The position numbers and the translations under genes are program-made. The notes beneath the pieces were generated by a model. That model did no database searches and was not told the DNA's origin. It was given only the letters and a program-made list of their open reading frames with translations. A stretch of DNA of 64,000 nucleotides, taken from NCBI GenBank assembly GCA_013433145.1, contig CM024168.1, positions 5,650,184 to 5,714,183 on the forward strand, written 5' to 3'. The stretch comes from Ascaris suum (Eukaryota; Nematoda; Chromadorea; Rhabditida; Ascarididae). Shown in pieces: positions 1-50,700 of this stretch. Within the stretch, counting starts at the first letter, position 1. Each line of letters begins with the position of its first letter.

Positions 1-349
1 ACTTAGAGACGTGATCGTGAATGCCATAACTGCAACGAAAAACCAAGGAACACTGAACATCATATGTGGTAGCCGTGTTGTGTAACCTTAAAATGACAGT
101 AAAGGCGCAAATGACCACGGGCACAGATGTAGCAGCTCGTTGACGTCGGTCAGATTTGTAAAGCGGTGCCATTTGCTCATCATCGTTCAATACTGCTGTC
201 TAGTGTCTGAAGAAGGCGAAAATACCGCATGGACACTCCATTCCGTCCTCACACAAAAACGTCACATTTGATGAGCATTTCAGTTTACAGCCAACATAAA
301 AACTAATGCTATACTTAGTGAGGTAAACTAAAAGCGTGAAACTGGAAAA
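1..349 (-). other. Open reading frame at left edge, possible exon(s)
   Basis: On the minus strand one frame is open from about position 349 to the window edge except for a single TAG near 223-225. Before the TAG the frame is cysteine-rich (it includes CEDGMECPCG). After it comes a basic stretch (KSDRRQRAATS) and then a hydrophobic run (VPVVICAFTVIL). An AAG/GT donor-like site near 91-93 and a TTGCAG acceptor near 33-36 could bound a small intron. I do not recognise a family. It may be another part of the membrane-protein gene seen at 1313-2591, but no phase-consistent join was found, so it may also be chance. Confidence 0.15.
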
Positions 350-457
350 TTATTCCACTGGGTTGAAATAATTCGAAATTGGTTCACTGGGTTGAAATAA
401 TTCGAAATTGGTTCACTTTGAAATAATTCGAAATTGATTCACTGAAATAATTCACTA
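350..457. repeat. Minisatellite of about 29 bases, about 3 copies
   Basis: The unit reads roughly GGTTCACTGGGTTGAAATAA followed by TTCGAAATT. Two near-complete copies are followed by progressively truncated ones (the GGG is lost, then the TTCGAAATT). This is seen directly. The shortening copies suggest a small decaying tandem array. Confidence 0.8.
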
Positions 458-1312
458 TCCCGTCCAAATTTTTCGTCGCTTGGAACATGGCTTCTCGAAA
501 ATAACCCTTTAAAAGCTAGCGAAACACTTCATCATTAGGTTACCTGCAGGTTAAGTAAAGAGGTGAAAGAGGCCAACACCAGCATGGTGCCGCTTATTTT
601 TGCTTCTTTCCTCCTAGCGAAAAATGAAGTCTTTATTTTCCAGTGAAACTTTTATTTTCCATCATAAACAGAAGCAATTAACAATTCGCTGTTCATATAT
701 TGTAAACTTTCATTAAAAAATCATCGTGAATACTCCAAGTGAAAGAGTAATTGGTTCGCTAATATGGTGGCATTAATCGGAGTTGCAATCAAAAGATTAA
801 GAATTTATCTGCGAACTGAAACAACAGTGACAAGGCCTACGGAAAATTCACCTAAAGATGGAAACAACAGAGCCCATAATCACAGACGTTTTGATGAAAA
901 TATTGGTGACTGATTAAACAGCAGTGGCAAAAAATATTAAACACACAAGTACAAGAATTAATCTGTGATTTGTGTTAAAATAGGATAGTAAAGAAGAAAG
1001 AAAGGGAGGAGCTGGAAGGCTTGTTTCATTAATCCATATAACGGGTGAACAGCGTGTCTAAACGTTTGTTAATTTTAAGATGGCAAGAGCTAGCTCAGTG
1101 GGTCCGATAGCAGATGCCCAGCACGTTCAGTTTTACACATGACAGTCTCCATTGTTTGTGACTTAGGATATAGTCATCTTCCGCCTCCTTCCCTTCCTTC
1201 TCACCTCAACTAAGAGTGGCAGCTAAAATATAGGAAAATATGAAAATGCATATTCGAAACATACCAATGATTTCAGAGTAAGTTGACAACAATAACAACA
1301 GGACATCCTCAC

Positions 1313-2591
1313 TCATAACGGATTCCATGAATTCTTCGCCCAATGAGGTGAATTTCTTTTGGCCTGGTATAATTTTCCACGCTCTCAAAGTAATCGAAAG
1401 TGCCCGGGTCACTCACATCGGCCCATCCATCGTTTTGCTCAAATCCGGCAAACAAGTTAAGCATCGAAAGTAACGCTGCAGCAAAAACGATCCACATTAC
1501 CTGAAAAATATGGCAAAATCAAACTTTTTACAAGTTTTAGCAGTCGACTGTAAAAAGGATTTGCATGAATAGAAATGTCCGTGTCGTGTTTTTGATATAT
1601 CATTCGCCTGGTGCATGCCACTTGAAAGGATTTCTATTTAAGAGAGATTTCCTTCTCTCTTAGCGTATTTGAAAAAGCACTGAAGTCGCATTACATATTA
1701 GTACGTAACATTTATTGAGGTAGCAAAATTAAATGTCAACGGTCACTTATTAAACGTCAACGATCAAAATTAAACGCCCATATGAAACGTTCAAATGTTT
1801 ATAATGCAACGAGCTCGTAGAGATGTTTCCAGACGAATTCGTTTAGTAACAATGAGTTCTAATGCTTTATGCATTTCTGTGGCTAAAATTACTATTTTTC
1901 ATTTAAACAAAAGTTTGGTAAAAAATAAAGTTTTTTTTATTGAGATCTCTATCTCGTGTAGTTGCTTTGCAAGTGTTCCTCGGTGGAAAATATTGCAATG
2001 GCACACTTAAGCACTCATACTTAAAAACCACTACTCAATGCAGCGGAAATACTATGATGAGAAGAAAAAGATGCATTAACCTGAGGGCAGGAGTTTTTGA
2101 ATGAAGACCTTTAAGCAGTGAGTGAATCTATAAAAGTCACAAATATTCATCATAAATGCTCTAAGTTTCGAGTGAAGTTATTTAAAATGTAATTTCGCAA
2201 ATGTAATGACTTCGTGCACTAATTTGGTATTGACGCTAAAAAGCTAATCACACCTTCTGGAATAGTTAATAAAAAGGAGCATTCGCTTATTATTAAGTGT
2301 TGATGGGAAATATAAAAATAATTTCGAAGTACATTCTCGGAAGGATAATTCTCGGATAGCAGCGAAGCTTTTAGCTGTTATTCCATCGTATAAGAAAAAA
2401 AGGAAATAATTTAGCGAACGACGCTCAAACGATGTTGCCTACCTTCCAATATCGCTTCAGATTAGAATTAGGAACGATTCTAATCCCAAGCAGTAGAGAG
2501 AGTTGAGGAAAGAGGTCAGCTTCCGGTTGTAGCGCGAAGCGATTTTTTCTGTCAGCAATCATTGAATCAACGAGAAGATCGTTGACACATT
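1313..2591 (-). CDS. Putative membrane protein, two internal exons (partial)
   Basis: Two exon-like segments join in frame. Exon A is 2443-2591 (acceptor CTCACAG, donor AAG/GTAGGC, 2+147 bases, ends in phase 0). Exon B is 1313-1500 (acceptor TTTTTCAG, donor GA/GTGAGG, ends in phase 2). Exon A ends in NSNLKRYWK. Exon B opens with a strongly hydrophobic stretch (VMWIVFAAALLSMLNLFAGF) followed by a polar, acidic region with DVSDPGTFDYFE. Together this reads as a cytosolic segment, one transmembrane helix and an extracytosolic segment. Alternatively exon B could be a first exon, because its ATG is 3 bases after the acceptor and the hydrophobic run would then be a signal peptide; that layout loosely recalls the N terminus of CLCC1-type channels. 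I do not recognise the family with confidence. The acceptor strength, hydrophobic pattern and phase match are the only support. Confidence 0.35.
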
Positions 2592-5500
2592 CTGTGAGAC
2601 TTACGTGCAACGGATGTGTACGTCAACAAACAAATACTAGGATGTGAACTTGAAGCGATCGTTGGGGATGTTTTACGATTGGATGCATACTTTCATCACT
2701 GATTGAGGACCGCTCATAAGTGGAGCCACTCGGAAAGAAGCAGTCGACGACCGAAGTAACGCTCTTGAATTCGGTCTAGTCTGAGAAATGTTCATATCTC
2801 AATTATTGAGCAAACATACAGCAACATACTTCATCCTAAGAATGACCAACCTTGCTTCATAAAAGAGCCGCAATTGGAAAAGGCTGAATAGGACGTATTA
2901 TTCTTGGGCAGCATTTGAACAAATAAAACAAAAGTGAGGCCTAGCTGCACTTCTGACAGGAAGGAACGTGCCGCTGAGGGTTTCGAGAACCTCGAAGTTT
3001 TCATGAGCGTCACTTTCGAGATGTTCGAGCTTTACACCATCCCCTCGGACATTAAACTTGCTGATGATAGCAGCATTTTCTTGGAACATTATAACCACAT
3101 AGTTTTTTTGCGCTCGAGTGATATTTTTGCGAGCCAAGATCAGGAGCAAAGGCGTTAATGAATGGAAGCAAATCCATGCGGTGTCCGCACGAGTTTCTAG
3201 GTTTGGTGTAGTGGAAGACGAGTGCAAAGAGCTTGGCCGAAATTGAACTGAGCAAGCGTGGAACCGATTTTTTTAGTTTCTCCTCTGTGCTGCCATCGGG
3301 AGATGTGGCGCAGTGTGCAGCTTGGAGGGTATCGAGAAACCGACCATGGTTCAATACCACGCGCTAGGTTTCATCCGGGCATACCGATTTCCTCAGGTCG
3401 CGTCTGCCCCAGCTTCGGCGCAAAAGCACTGCCCGCATGTTCGGCAGCGTCGTCTAATGGAAGATTGTGCAACGAGCATGTGGGTGACATGACTTAATAT
3501 GGGGATGTTGAGGGGAAGAATGAATAGAAGAGAGGGTGACACAGTCGGCAACAGTGATTTCATTTGAATGTGCCAGGTTGGAGTGGAAGCTCAGCTGCAG
3601 GTCGGAGCCCCACTGTGGGAAGTTTGGGGAATTTCAGAGGGATTCACTTCCAAACCGTTTGTACCAGCATCTTTATCTCGCTTGAGAAAAGATGGACCAT
3701 AGGAAGTGTTGGGACATTATTGCGTGTGTTATCGTGTGTTATCAAACTTCATGACTCCAAGCTTACCACTGCTGAGTTAAAGCTGTTGGAATAATAGGAT
3801 GACAGAGGGACAACAGCATGTCTAAACAAACGCGCAGGCACATGTGTGTGCACGCGTACACACCCACACTTGCAAACGTGCAGCATTACACACACATAAG
3901 AGCAGACGCACTTCTGCTCGCAGGCACACGTTCAGGAAAACGGGAGACAGTTACTTTGGCTAGTAGGAGCAAAAATACGATAGTTAAACCTCATGACTAT
4001 TAAAAGCGGATTGCGATGGAACCCCACCTTCGAAACTTAAGGGATAAGCAAGAAATCAGAGAAGCAGGTCCTGAAATACCACCTTCCACCCTGGTAAAAT
4101 TATTTCAGCAGCTTAGCTTTTCACAGTCCGATGTTTGACTGCGTAAAAAATTGTTAAGCCCTACGAAAGCTATAACGACGCTGAAACTGGAATTATGGCA
4201 AGAGCGAAGAAAAGGAACAAAAGTGGTTTAATCCTCGCCAAATTATTTCACTACAGAATAGAATTTAATCCGCAAATCGAATACGAAAAAGCGTTTGCAG
4301 AATTATTGCAGCCGCTAAATCAAAACATTCGCCCTGGTTGATGACTCGCTCGAACTTCCGATGCCGACCCGACGCTATGATAGGAGCTCAACCAATGCAG
4401 CTATCCATTAGCAACAGATGACCAGCAACTGACTCCTATGACGTCTTGATGGCTATATAAGCAGCCCTTCAGGCGGCTATTCGCTTCCACTCCATCGTAT
4501 GGTATATGTTATTCGTTGCTCTTATTACCATTCGTACCATTTCGTTATAGAAAGTTTTCGACACACAACGAATACTTTCCAGACTGCACGATTTCCATGC
4601 TTGGTATGTCACGGTGTTGACTCTCTACTGGTCTCGCCCGGTCACAAGTCAATCGCGTTTCATGCACGGCAAAGAGCTCCTAACATGACTTTGTTTCGAT
4701 GCGTTAGAGGTGCTACTTTGTGAGCTGTCGCTACGCCGCGCCCCCGGTTATGTTTAAGGGTGCGCGGGAGTCGTGCCCACGGAGGACGTGTGAAGGAAGT
4801 AACGCCGAATGTTAACGACCTATTCTGAAGAGTTGGGGCAAACGTAGGCCACCCGTGACGAAAAAGTTGTATTATAACATTTTCGCAAACTGCGTAGAAC
4901 ACCGAAAATATTGTTGTTGCTGCATAGTGTTTGCGTTTTCTTGCGGTACCCCTCATGGGTTCCGTTTCTAGCTTTGCTTGGAGCAGCGCTGTCGAGAACA
5001 CGACGTTCAGACACTGCGAGACCGCAAAAGTCAGCCATGCAATGCTTCCGATTACCTGATGCAGTATACATTCAATGGAGTTCCCTGCAGTTCTGTAGTG
5101 ACGGTATTCAAGCTCAGCAACCTTGCGACAGTCTACTTAAACATCCGCCTAGAGCTCTGTGCTTCGAATGTTTAGCCCCACATTTATGTCGACCTGTGGT
5201 GCCACAGAGATCGAGGCCATAAGATCCCTGAATAAGGCCCACCGAAACGCATTTGCAATCGGAGATTCACGCTTGTATACCCTAGCCATGGACCATTTCA
5301 GCCTTGGAAACACGCGTCGTAATATACCTTTACGCGTCGAGTCTTCGATTTTGTATTGCATACGTACTCCACTGTCCTAAGAGAAAAATACATGTTCTAT
5401 CCTACATAGGACTTCCATGTAGGTTCCCTTTCCTGTTGCCTAATTCCGAGAAAACATCCTGGCCCCTTCCTACTCCAACCATGACGAAATAGTAACTTCG

Positions 5501-6985
5501 AAACTGTACCATCGCCGCAAATCGGCGAAACCAAAAAGTTGCACTGTGTGCAAACATATATGAAAACTGTTGTGTGAACTATAAACAATATATGATAATA
5601 ACTTAGCAACAAAACTTATAACACAGAAAAAAGTTAAAGAAGAGGACAAAAATCGCTAATGAATGTATGCAAACCATTAGAAAAAACAAAGCAACCTATG
5701 TATCTTTCAGTTTAATGTACGCCGTTTGCAATTGCAGACAACGAAGCATCAGCCCGTTTCATTTGAAAAAGTCCTATTTTTCATACGAACCACATCATAG
5801 CGTTCGTTTCCTGTCCACCATTCTCGAAAATATTTGCCGGCGCTGAAAACACTGGAAAGATTTCAGTGCCGCCTATCCATCGCAATACTCAATCATCCTC
5901 TTTTTTGAAACAGCAAGCTTAGGTAAGAAAAAAGAACCAGCCATAGCATCACTTACCAGTAGGAAATTACAGAAAGCTCCGCAATATAAAAGGTGAAAAC
6001 ATGTTGCACCTCAGGTTGACGAGTAGCGAAAGTGTGCATAAAAGAGGATACATATATCAGCACAGATTTGCTTAGATTCGCCGTGAATTCGATAATATGT
6101 TTGCCGCAAAGAAAAATACCAAGTTTTATTGCGAGAGTTTCGTGACATTACGGACAGACTAAAAGATGAAACATACGTCTGAAATTACTCAATCATCTAG
6201 CGGCAGCTGCACTTAAAATTTCAACTGCTCGACTACCTGAGTTACTACAACAGTTAATGACAATAAAGATAAGACGATGGTAAGAGATCAAAGAGTTGTC
6301 GAGTGGACAAAACTCCGTTTTATGGATGCCAAAATTGACGATCCAGCTCCAGCAACAACTCGTTTCGATGCCATGACAGTTTGGAGCAAATCGGTCAATG
6401 GATTGAAAGAAAAACAAATCGACAAAACAAGACCAATGGGTCGAAGAGAGCAACAAAAGGGGCATGAAAACAGAGATCAATCGACGCATGTTGAGCGCCA
6501 CCTCAAGCTGCGCCTCCAACTTCGAGCTAATTCAGAAATTAGCCAATTTGCACAATGTCAGACGACAATAACGATAACATAGAAAGCACATAAACACCGG
6601 CACACTTTCGATCGGAACGAAAACACAGCCAGCCTTCCAGCGTGGCACTGCGCACAACGCAATGTACGCAAACGCTGTGAGCAAAACAACAACAAAACGA
6701 ACCTGGGCTGAACACCTTGAACCTAAATGGAAACAGTATAGACACTCCGCGTCCTCCCACTGCTTCACTCCCACTCCCGATTACCAAATTTACCGTTGGG
6801 TTCACCTCGGAATGATCAACGCAATTAAGTTCGTCCTTTGTTAGCCCCAGCGCTAAAGAAAATCATAGATAGTTAGGATAATAAACTAAGGAGACGCTGA
6901 AAGTTAAGGAAAAACTGAACAATGTTTCTTTTGACAATTCAATTAATAAAACCTGTCGTCCTCCTCAACTCTCCTTCCTCACCTC
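2592..6985. other. Intergenic stretch without an established gene
   Basis: No ORF here has an identifiable product. Between about 2900 and 3470 the minus strand shows several coding-like open stretches in different frames that would need frameshifts or unsupported introns to join. On the plus strand a TATATAAG motif at 4454-4461 precedes a GC-richer patch to about 5400 with open frames in more than one register. The rest is A+T-rich without recognisable features. The gene-like patches could be decayed transposon or pseudogene sequence, but no family is recognisable. Confidence 0.5.
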
Positions 6986-6991
6986 TTTATT
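6986..6991 (-). terminator. Probable poly(A) signal of chd-7
   Basis: On the minus strand AATAAA lies about 130 bases downstream of the chd-7 stop codon (7121-7123). That spacing would give a short, typically nematode 3'UTR. This is the nearest canonical hexamer after the stop. The cleavage site itself cannot be seen. Confidence 0.5.
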
Positions 6992-7120
6992 TTTTAATAA
7001 CCATCATCGGCATTTTGTCAGCTCAAACAGTGAATGAAGCCAAGAACCGGAAGTTGGGCGAGAGGATATAGAGTGCTTGCTATTCTCTAATGTAAAACAA
7101 AAATTAGACCACGACAGAAG

Positions 7121-45049
<37,929 letters not shown>

Positions 45050-45066
45050 TTTCTACCGCCTCATCT
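45050..45066 (-). promoter_or_regulatory. Splice (probably SL) acceptor and 3-codon uORF before chd-7
   Basis: On the minus strand TTTTCTAG is followed at once by ATGAGGCGGTAG and AAA, then the chd-7 ATG. If this acceptor receives a spliced leader, as is common for nematode genes, the mature 5'UTR has only 15 gene-encoded bases. Those bases contain a complete Met-Arg-Arg-stop upstream ORF (45053-45064), ending 3 bases before the main start. Alternatively the acceptor joins a non-coding upstream exon. That a site is present is clear. Which splicing type is used is inference. Confidence 0.6.
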
Positions 45067-47697
45067 AGAAAAGCAATTACTTCTTATGTATACTTCAACG
45101 CATAAAAATACAACTTCACGTAACACCGTCACCACTACAACAACAGCAACTCGGCTCTAGACAGTCTCCACAGTGGTGGACGCCATCCAATCAGATAAAA
45201 GACGATGACCACTGACCGTTTGAGAATCCTATAAAACGGTAGAAAAAGTGACGCCGATGTGTGCTACACTTGGCGGTATACGCTTATGACGTTATATTAC
45301 GACTTAGTATGTTACGTAACGAGTATTAACAAGAAGACTGCCTAACGAAGACGACTCTTAACGACCGAGTGGATATTAGGTTTCGACATCAAACTTCAGG
45401 TCACTTTTACGTATATTTCTTGTTTTAGCGAGACTACCTTGTACAACATATAGTTGCTTACGTCATTGAAGATTCAATCTGTTGGTGTGACACGGACCGG
45501 TCAAACATGCTAGCATCTCGCCAATTAGCTGCGATCTTACCGATGAGCAGCATAAAAGAAGTTGACGCTATTGCTTGAAATATTTCGCAAGTTTGAGTTT
45601 CAACTTATCTTCAAAGCTTTAAATCTTTGCAAGGCTTTCCATTTTTGGAGATACAACAGGCGGGTGTGATCTCCGTGTATTAGGTGTTTACCGCCCCATC
45701 CCCACCAAACTGATTTTATTTCATACTGAAGTTCTGGAATGCAATCATAACCATACCCTGCATTCAGATGATACGTAGCCGTACTCCTGCTCGTCGTACT
45801 TCAATGTGGTCATACCTCTATCCCTACTTGCACCCAGATTTAGATCACCTCTGACCCTCAAGTTTTCTTCAAATTGTTTTTTGCGCGCAGATATACGACT
45901 TATAACTTTTGGCCAAAGAGTCGCCACTGATTGATATCAAGCCAGGATCAATCACACCTCACGTAACAAAACTGAAACTTAAGTCACTAAAACAGCCAGA
46001 AATGATCATATTCCACCGCGATAAGCTTTATGGATAACAAGGGCACAGGGAAAGACAGGATTACGAGTATTGCCTCACTCCTTTCAGAACACTTTCAGAG
46101 AAGAGAGTGCGGATATTTGGAGAAATAAAGAATGGAAACTGACTGAAAAAGTGCGGATGGTTATGTCCTTCGTGATTGGACTTGATACCTCGCTCGAACA
46201 AATGCCAAGAATTTTTGCAGTCCGATTATTTTTTCGTCATTCCTTAAATTTTCGCACCCCTCTTGTGGATAAAAATTTCAAATAATACCCCTCTTCCCCA
46301 TTCATGCTCACTTATCACGTCACTCTCGTTTATTTCCCAGCAGCCACAAAAATCCCAGCCATCCTCCCTCCCCTAAATGGCGGGCTCGGGGAGGGGAGTA
46401 GGCACATGTGCAACTTATGATTCAGCTTGCATTCATGTGCTGAAAAATTAGCGAAGCGCATATGTCACACCATAAATTCGAAACACAACGCATTAGCAGC
46501 CATTCGGTGGTTTAACACAGGTAATGCGTTAATGGAACATGATCCGAGTTGAAATGTGAGCAATAAAGCTTGAGTGTATTTCAGCGATTCTATTCGGCAC
46601 GGGGAAGAGGGTGGGTATAAGTGCACTTCGGGTACGTTTTGGCGTTTATACATACAGTACTTTGCATACAAATCACAGTTTCCGAACACCTTACAAAAAT
46701 CTTCAAATAAAAATTCCACCGCCATCAAATGTCTTTTATCATGGAAAAACTCAGCATATCAAAAAACGCTGATAATAACCGACTTAATGCATTATCGGCT
46801 GATAAGGGAACCGAAAGGCAACTGAAGTCAGCAACAATTGAATACAACTGATAGCGTTGCAAAATATCGTAACACGTTGAATAGTACCCCTGCTGCACCT
46901 CTACTTATCAACTCCCCAAATGTTTGGGGAGATTTTGGTTTTCGATAGATATAACTCACCTATCGTTTCTTCACCCCAACATATATCCTAACAAACAACA
47001 GCTTTACACAACAATTCGACGTGCAAATGAATGAGCGACCCGACCAATCTACGCAGTTCCGCGATGCTAAACCCGTGGCAACAAACAGAGAGAACAGGCA
47101 ACGCGTTTCAGAGAATGCGTCCTCTTCCTTCAAATATTAAAGAAATAAATAAGAAGCGTTTCGAATGCTGCCTTAAATTATTTTTTCATTGAACTTTAAA
47201 AACTAATTAACTCATGACCTCCTTGAACGTTATACATTATCGTTACGTGCTATCAAAATGCCGGATCGAAGACTCTCGTAAAAACCCTTTTAGGAACGAT
47301 GCGATGCATCCCCCTCCTCAGGTTTTATTCGACTTTGAATGATAATCCCCTTCCAAAATACATGTAAATGAAATTAAACAAGGGCATTACAGTGCCAATA
47401 AGGATTATGGCCAGTACAATGATCAATTCCCTCTCTCTGTCGCAATAATTTTCGCTATTTTCAGCAGTCACCTGAAAACGCGAAATCATTTTTACTTCAT
47501 TTCAATACAAATGAAACACATAAACAAAAGTTCAAGAATAAACGCTGAAAAGTGGATGAGGACCTCATCAACGAATGGACTGAACACAGTCATGCACCTA
47601 CGTATGACGGTGACAAACGAACGCCAATTACGCCACATATATCAAACACACCTCGCTCAAAAAATAATATACTCATGGCACTCGAAGCAGGATGCAG

Positions 47698-47758
47698 GGT
47701 GGGTGGGGTAGCTGGAGGGGGGGGGGACAGGGTTGAGGATACTTGTGGGGAGGAGGGG
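47698..47758 (+). repeat. G-run cluster with a G10 tract
   Basis: Several runs of 3-4 G and one of 10 (47717-47726) lie within about 60 bases, enough to form a G-quadruplex on the plus strand. It lies in a stretch with no established gene. Confidence 0.6.
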
Positions 47759-50700
47759 TTTAAGAAATGAGGGAATGCGTGCAGAAGGGTATGGCGAACA
47801 AATGTGGGCAGTGGCAATGGAAAAGAAGCACGAGGATGTATGCTTGCGTGCAAAGTGTGTTCGTGCACGCTAAAGCCAGCCAGCTGCCGACAGCATTCCA
47901 AAAAATTGTTGCGTCGTTGCGCTAACGCATATCGTAGCGTTACGTTTCCTAAGTACGCCAAAACATCCAGACCACATACATCCTCCAATCACAGATTACT
48001 CAATTATTCAGCACAGATAGAAGTAAATCAATGCTGAGGGAAATTTATGATTACTTAGAGGGGCCATGAAATGCGCAAATTAACAAGTTGTCTTAAATAT
48101 GAAGCTAGTTTTAATGATAAACCTTGCTACAATAAGTGAAAAAATACAGGAAAAGAGTTGGCACGATGCGTGCTTTTTTGCATTCCGCTCAACCGGACAG
48201 CCAGCTCCATTTTGTACTCCAAAATAATAAAAATATGCGGGATACTGCGTTGCTCTTTTAACTCAACCAACAGGTAGCATTTAATCTCCCATTGAAAAAT
48301 TTACTTTGCTCTCAGTGATAAGATCCCTCCAAAATACAGACTTCACAGATGTTAAACCAGTGTAATTTCCTTCATATTATAGAACACTTATAAGTTTCTT
48401 TGCAAGTGAGAAATCAACATAGAATACGCTAGTGGAGATCATCGATCGCATCGTCCACTTATACCTATCAAACATTACTTCACAATTATCAATTTTTGTA
48501 TCAGTCGAGTGATTTCCGAGTTAAAAATGTCAGACAGTACGAAACAACGAACACAGATATAACAATGCCATAATGCGTTTTGCAATCTTGGAATTTTGCC
48601 AAGAATTATAAAAAAACAAAAATTGCAAAGACTCCAGGAATGAAAATAATCGACGAAGAAAATAACATCAGAGTCATTAGTGCAATGATGCGTACACCCA
48701 TTATGCAACGCTTATTTCTGCGAGGGAACTGTTAACTAAGCAGAATTATTGAAAAACTGCTGCCAAGTATTCATTCATCGCTCACAAAACATTGCGAGAT
48801 GGAATATTGCAAATTCCCAGAAAAAAAAGTTTAATTTGTTGGTGACTCTCAACAATTAAAAAGGAGAAATTCCCATTTTTTGTTTTTTAAGGAACTTTAG
48901 AAAAGGGAATCCCTCAAAACTCGATAAAAATCAAACTGCTCTGCGTCCGCCCCTTTTCCCTCTCGAATGGCGATCAGCAATAATGCCACGAAATTGAACA
49001 ATGTCGCGCGAAAAGTCACATATAAACTACCACAACGCGTCACTAATCACTAGAGCGTCCCCTATCGGAGTACGTTTGAGGATTTATGTGGTCGAGGGGA
49101 GCAACACCAAATGAACTCGAACAGCAGCTCATCATCAAATGCAACCACTAAGTGAACAGTAACAGTGTCATTGTGAATCTACCTTTTATGCAGTTTACGG
49201 GTACTCGAATATGCAAACCCTCGTTACAAGCGAAATAAACTGCATAAAAAGACGATTGCGAGGTGTACAGATATACGAAGGATACCTTCAAGGATGCTCA
49301 CCTGCACGCAAGTGAAAAATGGCGCTAACAAATCTTTGAGCAACATTACATCGGGTGAAACGAGCGTAAATTTAAGAACAAAACTGAGTTTCATTCCAAG
49401 GTATGGGAGACCGATTCGGATCCTGGAAGAGTCCCATTTTTATTGCTCAATAGTTGCATCGGATAAAACAGGATGAGAATCTACTGAACGAAAGCGCCGA
49501 AAGAGAAGACAACTGCGGCATAAAACAGCTGAAATTCAATGTAATTCAACGAAATCTTCGCCACGTTCCGCTGCCTGAACAACGCGCATGCAAATATCGT
49601 ATAGATATGCTTATGTCGTGGCGCAAATGCCCTTCCACAGGGCAACGACAAAAGCGCCACATAATACGCTTTTCTGGAGTTCATGATCAAATGTGACATT
49701 ATTATTCAGTTGGATGATCAGCACCACTTGCCGATACATGCACACACAGCGCACAGTGATCAGATTTCCTTCAAAATCAGCTGGAATGGTGTAGCAAGAC
49801 CGCATTCAAGAAAACCGATTGCCACCATGCACGGGCAATCTTCGTTTCAAATTCTGATAGAATGGATTACAAGATTTTCAAGAATTAAGCCCCAATTACA
49901 AAGTGAAGCACTAAAAAACGGAACTCAAAAAATTCTAACGACAAATTCAATCGAATGTCGAGATTTTTTTCGATGCCTCTTAAATCCACAATGACGAGCC
50001 AGCAAAATTCACCACTGCAAAACATTGAGAGGACACCATTCCTCGTGAGGTATTCGTTGAAGTATTCACTTCATGGCTAAAAAGCGCTATTTGTCAACGT
50101 TCTAATAAATTAGCTGGAAATTTATGGATCGAAGAAGTTCGGAGGAATCACGAGATGAGTAAACGCTGCGATGAAAACATTTCACCTAAAATGCTCAAAT
50201 CAATTATTCTATGAGTATCGGGTATCATCTCTAGATTCCGAAAAATCCACTAGTACGACCAATAACATTTCGAGGTGGTATCACGCAGCTTTAATGTGGC
50301 AATGAAGGCGAGTTACCGCCTGCAAAGGTCTTTCTGCGCAGCACTTTTCTTCTTTTCACACCGCACTAGACCTATGCCACATTATCTCGGAGATATTCGA
50401 CAAGAATCCGCAAAATCCGTTAGAGAATAAAATCAGCTCATTATTGGCGTAGCAATTCATCGATCAATCTAACATATCAGAAAACAAAGCGGAAGCACTA
50501 TAGTGCTATAAAACACGTAAACAGAGCAAACAGGTAATGACGCCATGCTCAACAGGTGCAAAGGTTTTTGTCAGAGCACAGCCACAGCCGGATTATCATT
50601 TTCCAAGCCTCAGAGCCTGCCATTAAGCTGGCAAGGATTACTTCGACCAAAGGGCACGATCGAATAGGTTGGAGAGAATATGACTTCAAATGCAGCATCA

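Noticed and set aside
1091..1102. TAGCTCAGTGGG, a perfect tRNA A-box
   Set aside because: No B-box at the right distance and the flanks cannot form an acceptor stem, so this is chance or a very old tRNA relic.
47590..47988. 132-codon minus-strand ORF
   Set aside because: Its composition is driven by the poly-C tract (PPPPATPP), there are no matching splice sites, and the length is within chance for this base composition.
49294..49994. Three consecutive plus-strand ORFs in different frames
   Set aside because: Considered as a frameshifted pseudogene, but no protein family is recognisable and the lengths (60-103 codons) are ordinary for chance.
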